Shown piece after piece: positions 11,426-22,612 of a stretch of DNA of 64,000 bases (position 1 is the stretch's first letter; each line of letters starts with the position of its first letter). Below the pieces are notes generated by a model. The model saw nothing but the letters and a program-made list of their open reading frames with translations. It did not search any database and was not told the DNA's origin. This DNA is from Raphanus sativus (lineage: Eukaryota > Streptophyta > Magnoliopsida > Brassicales > Brassicaceae): assembly GCF_000801105.2 (NCBI RefSeq), contig NC_079518.1, positions 10,672,106 through 10,736,105 of the forward strand. The letters are read 5' to 3'. Both the position numbers and the translations under genes were made by a program.

Positions 11426-12646
11426 GTTTTATTATAAGTATCATTTTACATTTTTAATGTATATATTAAATTAACTTTTTCAATTTTTATCCTTATTTTT
11501 AGTTCATCAATTAATAAAATGGAATTTTTTTATAATAGAAGTAAAACAGAAAATTTAACAGTTTTTTTAATGTATGTGGAAAAACTTTAAACGATATTTA
11601 TATGAAATGGAAAAGTTATTTTTCAATCCGAAGTAAATTGATGGGCCATGGAATGCAGCTCAATATTTTTCACAATCTTAAAAAAAACTACGGTGATTCG
11701 CTTTAAAATGATGCTTACTCATGCAGCTTCCCCCTTTTACTAAATATAATAATTTTAGAAACAATAATAAACTTTTATTCTGTTCTTCTTATACCATAAT
11801 CATGCTAACTTTATATTGATTCTTCACTATAATTAAACCACATATTTAAGCAAAAACTGTTACTTTATTTTTTAATAAAATATTGAAGCACTGTCTATGG
11901 AAATGGACCTATGTGAAACAGTGCCTCACTGTCTCTTTTAATTGTAACATTATCTGAACAAATTTTACATTAGATCTGCCTGCCTTCGCAATTGTCTCAT
12001 TATTGTTATCTTCTCTTTTATCTTACTTTGAGTGTGATTGGCAAAACATTAGAGTAAATGAGAGTAATTGGGAGTAAAAAGAGAATATTAACCAGAATAA
12101 GTGATTCCTCTTGAAAATATACATGAGGAAAAAATAAGGTACTTTACCTCTATTTAAATAGTAATCAGAGTAAAAGAATAAAATAAGAGAAAAATACCAA
12201 TATAATATCAAACCAAGTTTTTGCTACAAAAATAGTATCACAGAGAGAAAAATAACCAAATTTTTTTTTATTGAAATGTAAATATACATTTATAACCCTT
12301 GCGTTAAGTAATTTAATATTTAGGGTCTAGAGTTAATGGATGAGATTTTAGAAATGTATTCAAATATTTAAACAAAAAATAAATATTAAAATTTTCAAAA
12401 CAAAAAGTACTACTTCAGTTATTTTATTTTTTAATGTTATTTTTGTGACAAAAAACTAAAAAATGTTGTTTGAAAAAATTGTCCATAAAATAATGATTAT
12501 TTTCTTTTTTCACCTGACTGGTGAATTGCCAGAGTAATTAATTTAGAACGAGAATATAAAGTTCGCTGTGTCTTTCTCGCTGTGTTTTTCGGTCACACCC
12601 TTTACCTAGTAGAGGATAGAAACAAATTGAATTAATCTCTATCTAC
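11426..12646. other. AT-rich intergenic DNA
   Basis: Possibly contains a worn MITE at about 11430-11620 (TATCATTTTACATTTTTAATG at the left, ATGAAATGGAAAAG at the right). No genes are seen. Reading frames here are short and low-complexity. Confidence 0.4.
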
Positions 12647-12654
12647 AGCATATA

Positions 12655-13153
12655 CAGAGCCATGCCTTACATGTTAGCAAAAAGGCATTGGCCACAGGCC
12701 CCACAAAACATATGAATTCTAAGGGCCTCTTAATTTTCAGTTTTGGTATTACATATTGATATTAGTGAGTGTTTATGTAATGATAAAGTTACATTTCTTT
12801 TTTATTTTTGACTAAAGAAATGAAAATCTAAAATTTTAAACATAAAAGAAAGTCTAGAATCCAGTTGTCTGGATGTATATCTACATACATAAGTAAAAAA
12901 AAAAATCTCTTACATATGAACTCTTTCCAAAATAATTTTATATATTTTTTCTATGTGCTTCTCTTCTTTTTCGTTTGCTATATATCTTTTTCCTATCATG
13001 ATTTTTTTTTTGTTATTCCATGGTGATATTTCCTTCCCATTCCTTATTTTTTTTCTGTTTACATGCTATTTCATATTTTTTTTTCTTAAATAAATTGGAA
13101 GGTCTCTATTTTTAGATTTGCCTTAGGCCCCTATATACCTAAGCACGGCACTG
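12655..13153. mobile_element. Non-autonomous hAT element (499 bp)
   Basis: Flanked by a perfect 8-bp direct repeat AGCATATA (12647-12654 and 13154-13161). Termini are CAGAGCCATGCCTTA and, on the other strand, CAGTGCCGTGCTTA. An 8-bp target duplication with CAG...CTG ends is the hAT signature. There is no transposase. Confidence 0.8.
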
Positions 13154-13649
13154 AGCATATATGTCGATTCTGATGCTAGGAAGAAACGATTATGACCAGA
13201 CTTAAAAAACAAATTTTTAAGAAACAAGACTTAAAAAGGGGTGTTACAAAAAAAAAAGACTTAAAAAGGGGAAATTTCATAAACCGAGCAGTGGTTTATG
13301 ATGATATCTGTATATATGTATGTTGAAAACTACTTAAACATGAATCTTTGTTGCGATGAAAAAATCTTATGTATGATTTGTTTTCACGTGGTCGAGATTC
13401 TAAACCTAATGGTTTTTGGTATGACTCTAAGCCTAAAGTTATACTAATGTATATAATTGATTTGTCACCGTAAGAAAATTATGTGTGGCCAGCAAAAATA
13501 TATAACGAAAATGGTACTTGAAACGTTAACAGCTTAATCATGTAATAAACCACAACATGTTTCCTTTGTTTGTACTTATAAAATTTTCTAACAATCTAAT
13601 TTTTTTTATAACTGTGGTGTAACACAAAAGTTTTCTAGATTTAAAGATT

Positions 13650-13780
13650 AATTACCGCGAGATCCGCAAGATCCACATTTTTTTACCAGTTAAAGTACTC
13701 CAGGTGGCTAAAAAGAATCGAACATAGAACGGTACTCACAACTGTGAGCCATTTACCATTAGACCAAAACCACTCGATTG
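13650..13780 (-). mobile_element. SINE or tRNA-derived repeat, minus strand
   Basis: On the minus strand an A-box-like TGGTCTAATGGTAA (13766-13753) is followed about 35 bp later by a B-box GTTCGATTC (13723-13715), and then by a body ending near an A run. Spacing fits an internal polymerase III promoter. It does not fold into a full tRNA. The left limit is uncertain. Confidence 0.45.
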
Positions 13781-14584
13781 GTTTTTTTTTTTTAATTGGA
13801 CATGTTATCTTTTAGATTAGCCTTATAATACTCCAACAATCTAATTGCTGCTTTTGTAATTGAACATGTTATCTTTTATTTGTGCTTTCAATTCTTTCTT
13901 CTTTTCATAAAATTCATCTTCATTCTTTTACGAAAATTATAGGGTTTAGAACCTTTTTCTTAAGATCAAGTTAATAGGGAAACCGAGCCTTATAATATTC
14001 ACGTATTTTTAATCTATATATACTAATATGTATATAACACACGTTTATTGAACGATATGATAATTTAATCATGTAATTGTTATTTTGTTCGTTTCTGCTG
14101 TTCAGATGTTGATATACATAAAAATCAACAGTCCAGATAGTTTATGAGATTTGTCTGATAAGGACTAATACTTTATGGTATCGTATATATGGCCTTGGGT
14201 TACTCAACATACTGTTGGGAGGGCTCTCTATTATGAGGATGCCGATGCGACGTGACGAACCACTTGCTGTTGAGTGTTGAGTGTATCGACGATAAGCGAC
14301 AAGCTAAATGGAGACCTAATCCGGTTCATGTTATACTCTTCCTTTTATGGTATGTCAACTTGAAGTTTAACAAACATCAAAGTAGTTGAGCTTCGCTTTC
14401 AGTTTCTCAGAGAAGTATATTTATAGTATTCCCATTTGTGATATATGTTGAAACACTTACAGTTAATGCAGTTATTTATGGCATTAAAATGCCACTATTT
14501 TTCATCACTTTGTCTTTTTTTTTTAACATCACTTTATCTAAAAAAAACATTTTTAGTCGTGATCGACTGAATTAATGTAAATAG
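13781..14584. other. Intergenic, nothing recognised
   Basis: AT-rich DNA. Two partly similar segments mention ACATGTTATCTTTTA (about 13800 and 13864). No gene is supported. Confidence 0.4.
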
Positions 14585-14593
14585 TGTTATTAC

Positions 14594-15884
14594 GGTCCAC
14601 TTAACATGCCCTCAATTTTCTCTCTCGAACCCTAATTCCGCTCGATCTCCGCTTCCATCTAGCCTCTCCGGCGCCGACTGGTGCTGTGAGAGGGCCCACG
14701 AATCTCCCGACATATCCATCTCTGCCTCTTCTCTATGCTGCTCTCTACTCGTCTTGTCTCTTTGCGCGGTGTCTCTAGATTCAATCGAATAACCGGATTT
14801 CAAAGGCGTCTTTGGCTCCTCCAGAGCACCAGCGAGATGAGAAGAGTCGGGTTATCCTAAGGCCTTTGGGTCTCCTGCTAGTCGCTGACTGTGCTCGAAG
14901 CTGGGTCAGCTTTGAGATCCGAGAAAGGTGGAACATGGGACGCGTAGCTGCCGTTGCTGTTCCTCCTCTCCATCTCGCTCCAGTCAATCTCTTCTTTTGG
15001 GTTTCTCCAAAGTCCGTAGAGCTCCTCCTCTCTGTTGAGTGAAAAGTGGTTGTGAGGCATACCACTTGAGGACCTCTTTTCTTTAGTTCGAGAGACAACT
15101 ACCATGGCGTTCTTTGGTTTTCGTTTGGCTTCTCTTCTTGCTCCAGGTGTTGATTACTTGGGTTTTGAGGACAGCTCTCTGTTTTTGGCGTCACTTGCAA
15201 CAAGACGGAGTTTTTCTTTCACCATTGAGTCGTCTGATTTTAAGGAGTACTTGTACTCTTTCTGTGCTTCAGTCCCAGTTTCCAAAGCTCTGACAGTTCT
15301 GCTTCCATGTAGCATCGAAGTCGTCACCGTGACTTATGTGTCGCGTAGCCGGATGGAACCTGATTAGACCGCCTGCGCTTGATCGTAACTCGTGCTTTAT
15401 GTCTTGTGGTGATGTTTTTGGTATTACATCTTGCTTCTGTCGAGATATCCAGAGGTTCTGTTCTATTGGCGTCCTCCTCCAGTGGTGTCCCGAAATGAGA
15501 GCCAGCCACCTCCGTTGAAGCTGCTTGGAGCCACTTCGATAAGAGTCCGACGGAACATCTCCTCAAGTTATTCTCTTGCTTTAACGGTTAATTCTGGTTA
15601 GCAGGAAGCGCTTTGGCTTAGGGAATTATACATTGTTGTTTCTAGTCCTAGAAATTACTAAGCTTTATGATGTTCAATGCTTGAACGTTCGAAGTTAAGT
15701 TGTTAGGTCTTTAGAGATTTTTTAAAACTTTTTGCGATCCTTAAAGATCAGTTTGGCTGTCAAAGCAAATTATGGCTGCAATTAATTTTGTAACCAAAAC
15801 CTTCATTATCACTAATGATATTTACAATTTAGTAAAAAAAAAAGTTTTTTTTTTGTAACTTAGGCTTTCAATAAAAAAAAAAAA
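14594..15884 (+). mobile_element. Poly(A) retroposon of unknown family (1.29 kb)
   Basis: A GC-richer block in AT-rich surroundings, ending in ATAAAAAAAAAAAA and flanked by a 9-bp direct repeat TGTTATTAC (14585-14593 and 15885-15893). A second A run lies about 40 bp before the end. This is the pattern of target-primed reverse transcription. Both strands have frames of 60-105 codons but none continues through, and I recognise no protein in them. It could be a non-autonomous non-LTR element (Sadhu-type elements are of this size) or a retrocopy of a non-coding or untranslated transcript. Confidence 0.5.
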
Positions 15885-15893
15885 TGTTATTAC

Positions 15894-18719
15894 TCAGATT
15901 AATTGATTTTGTCCGGTGGGCATTCACATTTTATCTAAATTATACAGATATAGTAAGATGTGTGTCATGTGATATGATTGTTTTTGATTATTTAAAACCA
16001 CCTAGTTGAATTCTTTGTTCGACGCACTTATTTGAATCACGGAATGAGATACATCGGATCGGATGTAAGTAGTTGGATAATATGATAGATATGTCGTATA
16101 TGCATAACGAATTAACGTCAGTATTTAGAACTCTCTCTTTTTAAAGAGAGCGCGTCCTTTGGGAGCGTCCAAAAGCCGATCCGGTTATCGTTTATTTATT
16201 TTAACCCCCAAAAAATGATTTAACGTATATTTGTCATATTCAAATATTTTGAATTTAATAGAAAAATTTTATTTGAAATTTCGTCTTGTTCAACCAACAC
16301 ATTTTGAAAACCTTGTTCTATATTATCTATTTTGTTATTCTTCTATTCGTGGATTGACGAGCAACAACTAAAAAAAAGAAATAAAAAAAAGTAAAACTCT
16401 TCATGGGTTGTTTGTTATTCTTTAACATGTTTCTAAAATAGAAAAAATAGTATGAATATGTTAAGATCGAGAAAGAAATTTCAGATATTTGAGCTGAAAA
16501 ATGTGAAAACTATTTTTATTTTGAAAATAGATTTTAGAAAAAACCTAATTTTCTTTTAAATTCATGGAATTTCATAACAACTGGCGAACAATTTGCTGAT
16601 AGCCACATATATAAATGTGTAGAAAGAAATGTTACATGTATCATGTATGTAACATTTGCACCAGTCATTCAAATATGATCTGATAACTTAAATATTCACC
16701 GGTTTTACAAACAAACAAAAACTGATCGTATGATCTTTCTTTTTTGAACTACTCCGTATGATCAATATATCTTTTCTCTGTCTTTTGTTATTTTTTTGGT
16801 TTAAAAATGGTCTTTTTGTTATTATCAGAGTAGAATTTGTCAAGTACCAGGAAGGCAAAATCCATATCACTATTACTGGGTAAAATAATTTCCATTACAG
16901 GAAAAGAAACTCTGTTCCTTTCTGTTTAAAGAAGTTTGAAGTCATTTCTAGAATAAAACGCCAATCAGAAGTTCAGAACCATCTGTTATCCTTTTTGTTC
17001 CTCTCGGTTAGCAATTAATGATGAGTTCTCAAAAGTCAAGACAACTTTGAATTGAAGCAAATATAAAAGAGAAAAAATACTATTTCTGTGTTTTTTTCTT
17101 GATTCACACAGGTAACGCGTTTTATTTATTTTTGTTCAAAAATGGTTTTTATTTAATTTCTTGTGTTTATGTCTCTATCAAAGAAACGATAATTATAAAT
17201 GCTTTTGGATATTTGGAATAGGGATGAATCTAAAGTTTTTGTTGATATAAATAGAAACAAGACTAAGGGAGAAATTAGAAGAAAAAAAAATATCTATAAA
17301 AAAACAAGAAGGAAAAATCATGATAATAAAAAGGATAGAGCTGTGTATAGAGCTTACGAAGATGGGAATGGAGTTCGTCGCAGTAGTGGCTGAAGCCGTC
17401 CAGATTGTCTGGCGGCAACACCTCAACCATCGTACTCCTCTCCCTCCTCTCCCTCTCCTCCGCCAGGGCATCTCCCCTTCTTATCATGCTCCATATCTCT
17501 TTGGATTTCTCCCTTGATTTTTTTGTTTGTTTTATTCTTTTATGAAATCATTTTGCTTCTTTCTCTTACTTTTCCTAGAACTGTATTTGTAATTTTGTTG
17601 ATTTCGTAAATCTGTAAATTACTTTTTCAATAAGATTTGCAATTTTCTGTCGAGTATTTTTCTTCCTAATCACCATTTATTTGGATTATCTGTAACAAAC
17701 AATTTCCAGAATAACATGATAAACAAATGCTCAAATTTTTTGAAAAATAGTTTAACAGAACAAGACGTGCAGCAGGATCAATCAACCTAATTGTTTAAAT
17801 ATTCCATGTTTATGCATAGTGATATTTAAGTACCTCGCGGCAAGTTATTCCATCAAGGTTTTGATTATAGATGCCTTGGGATTCTGGGTTTGAATTAAGA
17901 ATCTTTCATATTTAGTTGAGAACAAGATATCTTATAAGAAAATCGACTTCAATGTATTTTCCGTAATAAATAACAACGGTTAGCGTAATTGAATTATTAA
18001 GGGGTATTTCTCTTAGTTATTTCAAACACAAAATATCTCACTGGAATCTGAACATTTTTAAAATAAATATATTATTTCTTATATTTTATCATAAAAAAAA
18101 ATTATAGACACTATCAGAAATATATCATTTTCACCTTGGTGAAAAACTGTTTATTGCATAGAAGTACAAATTATTATAAGTCACTAAACATTTCACTAAA
18201 ATATCTAAAACACAATTAAATACTTAAATATATTAGTTCTTTTAAATTATATATATTAGATATTAATTAATATAAAAATACCTAAAATAATAAAATATGT
18301 TCAAATACTGAAAATATATTATTTTCTCCATTTAGATATTTAAATTAAACTATTTTTGTAAATTAAAGTATTTAGTCTTATATTATTTAAATTTTTATAT
18401 TTTATATTACTTTTATTTTTGGATTTTGAGGATTAAGTATATTTGAATTTTTTTTAAAAAATTACTTAACTATAAAAAGTATCCAAACTCGAACCTGAAC
18501 TGAACATGCAATGCTTCGAACCAAATCCAAACCACATTCAAACAGAAATTTGTAAATATCCGAATCATATTTAAATTTCTAACTCTAAACATAAAAAACT
18601 GAAATCCAAATATATCAACTAAATCCGAACATATATTTGAATGCTCATCCCTTGAAAAAAAATATACGACATATCTCTTATTACAATTTAAAATAAATAA
18701 TATAATCAATTATTTCACT
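15894..18719. other. AT-rich intergenic DNA with one GC-richer patch
   Basis: Mostly AT-rich. At about 17340-17520 there is a short GC-richer patch, open on both strands (minus-strand peptide with MVEVLPPDNLDGFSHYCDEL), that may be a gene scrap. I do not recognise it and it has no clear start, splice sites or continuation. The 18480-18620 part has degraded ATCCAAAC/CCGAAC repeats similar to hAT MITE interiors. Confidence 0.4.
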
Positions 18720-18747
18720 CCGCGCATTGGCGCGGGTTACTACCTAG
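18720..18747 (+). mobile_element. Helitron 3' terminus
   Basis: A 6-bp GC-rich hairpin (CCGCGC 18720-18725, GCGCGG 18730-18735) is followed 8 bp later by CTAG at 18744-18747 and then T, as at Helitron 3' ends. I could not place the matching 5' TC end upstream, so the element length is unknown. Confidence 0.65.
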
Positions 18748-18752
18748 TTCCT

Positions 18753-18786
18753 ATTATTTGGTGAACCTACATGTTCACCAAATAAT
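18753..18786. repeat. Perfect 14-bp palindrome arms
   Basis: ATTATTTGGTGAAC (18753-18766) and its exact reverse complement (18773-18786) are separated by 6 bp, immediately downstream of the Helitron end. It may be a transposon scrap or a cruciform-forming site. Confidence 0.7.
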
Positions 18787-18799
18787 AAATCGTTATTAA

Positions 18800-19440
18800 G
18801 TTGTAGTAATTTTATCATGTAGTAAATACGGGTCGTCCCAAAAACATCGTAATTAATAAACGTGGGTGATCCCTAATTCGTTGTAATCGAATATCAACCA
18901 TAATTTTTCGTAAATCATAAACGTGTATTGTCCCTAGCTAGTCGTAATTTTACTTCAAAATTACAACGAATTCAAATTCCTTATATATAGTCGAACTCCT
19001 TCTCATTCTAAAAATGCACAAGAAACTGAAGAAAATGCACGGTCACCAAAACAGTTCTTATCAACTCCGCATAATTTTTTCAGCTTCTTGAGCTTATCCA
19101 GATCTCTGTTGTCACGAAGGACAATATCTTGATCAAGCTTGAGAATCCAGGGAAAAGCTACGCGGATTTGATAAGAACTGTTCTGGTGATCCTGCACTCC
19201 TTTCAGTTTCTTGGAAAATCGACCTTACCTCGTTGTAACCTTTAAAAATGTGGGTCGTCCTTAAATCGTTGTAATCTTTAAAAACGTGGACCGTTCCTAA
19301 ATCATCATAATTTTAAAAACGTGGGTCGTCCCTAAATCGTCGTGATTTTACTTTGACATTATGACAAATTCAGATTCCCTATATATCCGAACCACGTCGC
19401 TCGCACTCAGTTGCTCTCTTGTCTCTCTCTAGTATCTCTC
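18800..19440 (+). repeat. Repeat locus with two promoter-like units
   Basis: A motif like GTGGGTCGTCCCTAAATCGT recurs at least six times (for example near 18826, 18863, 19250, 19285 and 19320). Two longer matching segments, about 18946-18990 and 19345-19390 (offset about 399 bp), each lead into a TATATAT box and then pyrimidine-rich DNA. After the second comes a long CT-rich leader (CTCTCTTGTCTCTCTCT). It could be the LTR or leader of the copia relic that follows. Confidence 0.45.
19020..19212 (+). ncRNA. Long imperfect hairpin, candidate small-RNA precursor
   Basis: The left arm from AAGAAACTGA (19020) pairs with the right arm ending TCAGTTTCTT (19203-19212). The best paired stretch is the ACAGTTCTTATCAA block at 19050-19065 with its complement at 19167-19182; pairing then continues, more weakly, to a loop near 19105-19125. 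A TATATATA box lies about 30 bp upstream at 18981-18988. The shape resembles a young MIRNA or an inverted duplication. No known miRNA is recognised and expression is unknown. Confidence 0.35.
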
Positions 19441-19630
19441 TTCCTTCTCTTTAGGTACGCTTTTTTTTTGTTTATTTTAGGTGGTTAGTTTAGGATGAAA
19501 TTATATTAAGTTTGGAGTTAGTTTAAGTAGTTAGTTTAAAAACGAAATCAGATTAGGTTTTTATTAACGGATTTAAATTGGTTCAAATAATAATTTAAAT
19601 TTGTTTGTTTTCGTAAAAAAAATTATCGAT

Positions 19631-19834
19631 ATGACTGCTGGTGAACATGCCCATCTATGGAACTACATTTTTCGGTGGGCTGTCAGTTTTGACACGGATT
19701 GTCACTACATCAGAGAACAAGTAGCGCTTGGCCTAATTGAAACTCGTCATATCCCCTCGGATCTTCAGATCGCATATATCCTCATTAAACTGTTGGCTAA
19801 GAGACAGTTTGTTGACTTACCGTGGAAAATTTAA
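19631..19834 (+). pseudogene. Ty1/copia RNase H C-terminal fragment
   Basis: The translated segment DTDCHYIREQVALGLIETRH and the following SDLQIAYILIKLLAKRQF match the end of copia polyproteins, where the family usually has DCH-IRE...ADI-TK-L. One position of the usual ADI-TK motif is altered (AYILIK). No upstream RT or integrase remains. It is a short relic; the intact frame of 77 codons is incidental. Confidence 0.65.
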
Positions 19835-19848
19835 GTTGGTGATTTTCC

Positions 19849-21301
19849 CACCTCAAGTTTGAGCAAGCATGAATGATGTTGTGGCCCAACAGTCTTGTGT
19901 TAAAGGCCAAGCCCCAGCTAAACCCGTGGAATCAAGTCATCAACGGTCATCTCTTACTCTGAATGTATCTGCAAGTAAGACAAAGACCATAGAGCTGCAT
20001 AACAAGTTTGATACCCTGTTATCCGTTGTTGAAGGAGAGTGAACCTTTCAAGCTTTCTTCTTTAGCTGTCACTAGTAGCTGTCGTTATTCTAGATTGGTC
20101 CTAAGATGATTATAAGATGAGGATGTATTACGTTTGTGAAGTTTAATGAAAAAATATTATTAAGTCAAAATACTCTGTTTTTCACAATTATATCTTTTAT
20201 ATGTTAGTTTATAGCATAAGAATTTAAATGAGATACTAGATTTGATCCGTATGTTCATTTGTAACTTTTGATTTTTAAAAGTTATGTCTCTTGATTTTTT
20301 TTGTTACTAAACTAATGAATTATTTTATTTAAAAAGCTGAATTTTTTATGAGATTTTAATTATTTTCTCAAAATATTTTGTTATAATTTAAAATAAACAT
20401 TAAATTTGTAGTTAAAGTTTATATCATATTAGTATCTTAAATGAATTACTAAAATTTCAAAATTTTCAAAAAGCATATTTTGTAAATAGCACTTAAAGTA
20501 AAGGTTAGCTATATACTATTATATTTTCTATGTAATCATTTTTAGTTAATATATTTTGGCAAATTTTAAAATAAATAGATAATATATAGTTGTAGATAAT
20601 ATATATATATATACTTTATTTTTGAATATATCTTTTTTATCAACGTATTATACTTTTATTTTTGAACATAAATATTTTATATTTATGAAAATAAAATATA
20701 TAAATTTATCAATTTAATATATTTTTATCATATTTAGTTCAATATAATATTGTTTAAATATGATCGAGTAAGATTATATAATAGATAAAAATATGATATA
20801 ATTTTTATTTTTCATTTTATAAACAATAGATGAATATATTAATGTATAATAATATTTCAAAACTAGTGAAAATATTAAAACATAATTTTTGGAAATTGTG
20901 ATCTTGTTAAAATCCTTTTAAACAGGTTTGTTAGAACTTTTTAAATATATATTTTATATATTACTAGTAATAATAAAATAGATAAAATTGGTTAATGGTC
21001 GACTCCACTTTAACTATTTTCTATCGGGTTTACCAAAAAAAAAAAATACTTCTATCGGATCAGATCCGTTTGTCGGTAACCAATTTTTCATACTATTATT
21101 CAAAAAATAAGACGTGTGCGATTGGTTTGTGATTAATAACCAACTGCGTAGACCAAGTTAATTTCTACACGAAGTACATAAGATAAGACATAATTTTAAA
21201 ACTTGTCATACAGAAAGTCACCATTAATGTATCATGCATGGCAACGCACATATGTGCAATACATACTTGTATATACTACCAACATAACATTTTAAGACGC
21301 A
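19849..21301. other. AT-rich intergenic DNA
   Basis: The first 200 bp may be the 3' part of the copia relic. From 20150 to 21000 the sequence is extremely AT-rich and simple. No gene or clear element ends are seen. Confidence 0.4.
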
Positions 21302-21309
21302 TACAATTG

Positions 21310-21988
21310 TAGGGCTGGGCAAAAAATCCAAATCCGAAAAACCGAACCGAACCCGATCCGAAAAAGTAGCACCGAACCCAAACCGAAATTGATTAAATAT
21401 CCGAACGGGTTCAAAATTTCGGTATTTAAAGAACCAAAACCGAACCCGATCCGAACCGAAATATTTTGGGTACCCGAATGTATCCGAAATAAATTTATAT
21501 AGTTAAATATATACATTGTTTTTATATATAATGTATATTAAAAATATTAAAAATATATAAGATACCTTTAAGTTTTCCAAAATACTCGGAAAATATATGC
21601 AAATAGTCAAAAGTGAATGTTTAAAATAGCTAAAGTATACTGAAAATACCAAAATAGTTAAATATCTATTGATTTTTTATCCAAATATTCAAAGAAAACT
21701 AATTTATATGTTAAATTAAGGTATTTTGACATATATGTTATGAAAATTTATATGTAATATATTATCTTTCTTATAGATTTTGAAAATTTAAAGTATATAA
21801 TGAATTTTGAAAATTTAAAAACATTTTAAATGGGTTATCCGAACCCGAACCGAACCCGCAAAGATCCGAACCGAACCCGAACCGAAATTTAGAAATATCC
21901 GAATGGGGCTAAAATCTTTGACCCCGAAAACCCAAAACCCGAATGGACTGAACTGAAACCTCAATGGATATCCTAACACCCAGCCCTA
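21310..21988. mobile_element. hAT-type MITE with CCGAACC-rich interior (679 bp)
   Basis: 8-bp direct repeat TACAATTG at 21302-21309 and 21989-21996. Termini are TAGGGCTGGGCA and, reversed, TAGGGCTGGGTG. Subterminal degenerate repeats of CCGAACCGAACCC point inward from each end. There is no coding capacity. The related element at 48135-48762 has the same design. Confidence 0.75.
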
Positions 21989-22014
21989 TACAATTGCAAG
22001 CAGCACATCACAAA

Positions 22015-22569
22015 CAGTGCCGTCCCTGTTAATTTGGTGGCTTAAAGCACATTAACATAATGTAGCCTCATATTTTTACTTTCAAATGATTATATTATTC
22101 ATATAATTGAATTGTATTAAAGTTATATATATTATTTAACATTACAATAACTTTTAAAGATAAAACTCATAAGAAGCTATAAAAATTTAAACAGTATTAT
22201 AAAATAAGATAAGAACGGAAACAAATTATCAAGAACAGAAATTAAACAGTATAATAAAATACATAAAACATATATTATATATTAAATTATTAAGAACAGA
22301 AACTATTTTAAAAGAAATATTTCATTTTTTGTCAACGAAAGAATCATGTTGTTAAATAAATAGTATATTATATGACATCTAGCAGAAATGATACGTATCT
22401 TGTTTTAAAGTTCACCATAATAGATGTTGAATTCTCAAATTTTACAAGTATTAGCGAACAAAAAACCACTGCATTAAAATATCTTATAAAAAATGTGCCT
22501 TTAAAACTAATCTAATAAGTTGTGGCCTAAAGTATATGCTTCATAAGCCTTATGCAAGGGACGGGTCTG
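22015..22569. mobile_element. Non-autonomous hAT element (555 bp)
   Basis: Perfect 8-bp target duplication ATCACAAA (22007-22014 and 22570-22577). Termini are CAGTGCCGTCCCT and, reversed, CAGACCCGTCCCT. It shares terminus type with 12655-13153. It begins 26 bp after the previous hAT element. Confidence 0.8.
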
Positions 22570-22612
22570 ATCACAAACATCACACATTAATGAATTAGTT
22601 GGCTGACAATGA

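Noticed and set aside
13677..13780. tRNA gene on the minus strand
   Set aside because: A and B boxes are present but acceptor and anticodon stems do not form.
14612..15566. Several 60-105 codon frames on both strands as genes
   Set aside because: None has a recognised domain or continues through splice sites; they sit inside a retroposon and reflect its higher GC content.
16317..18747. Complete Helitron ending at 18747
   Set aside because: A TCTATATTAT near 16317 could be the 5' end, but it is one of many AT-rich matches and cannot be distinguished from chance.
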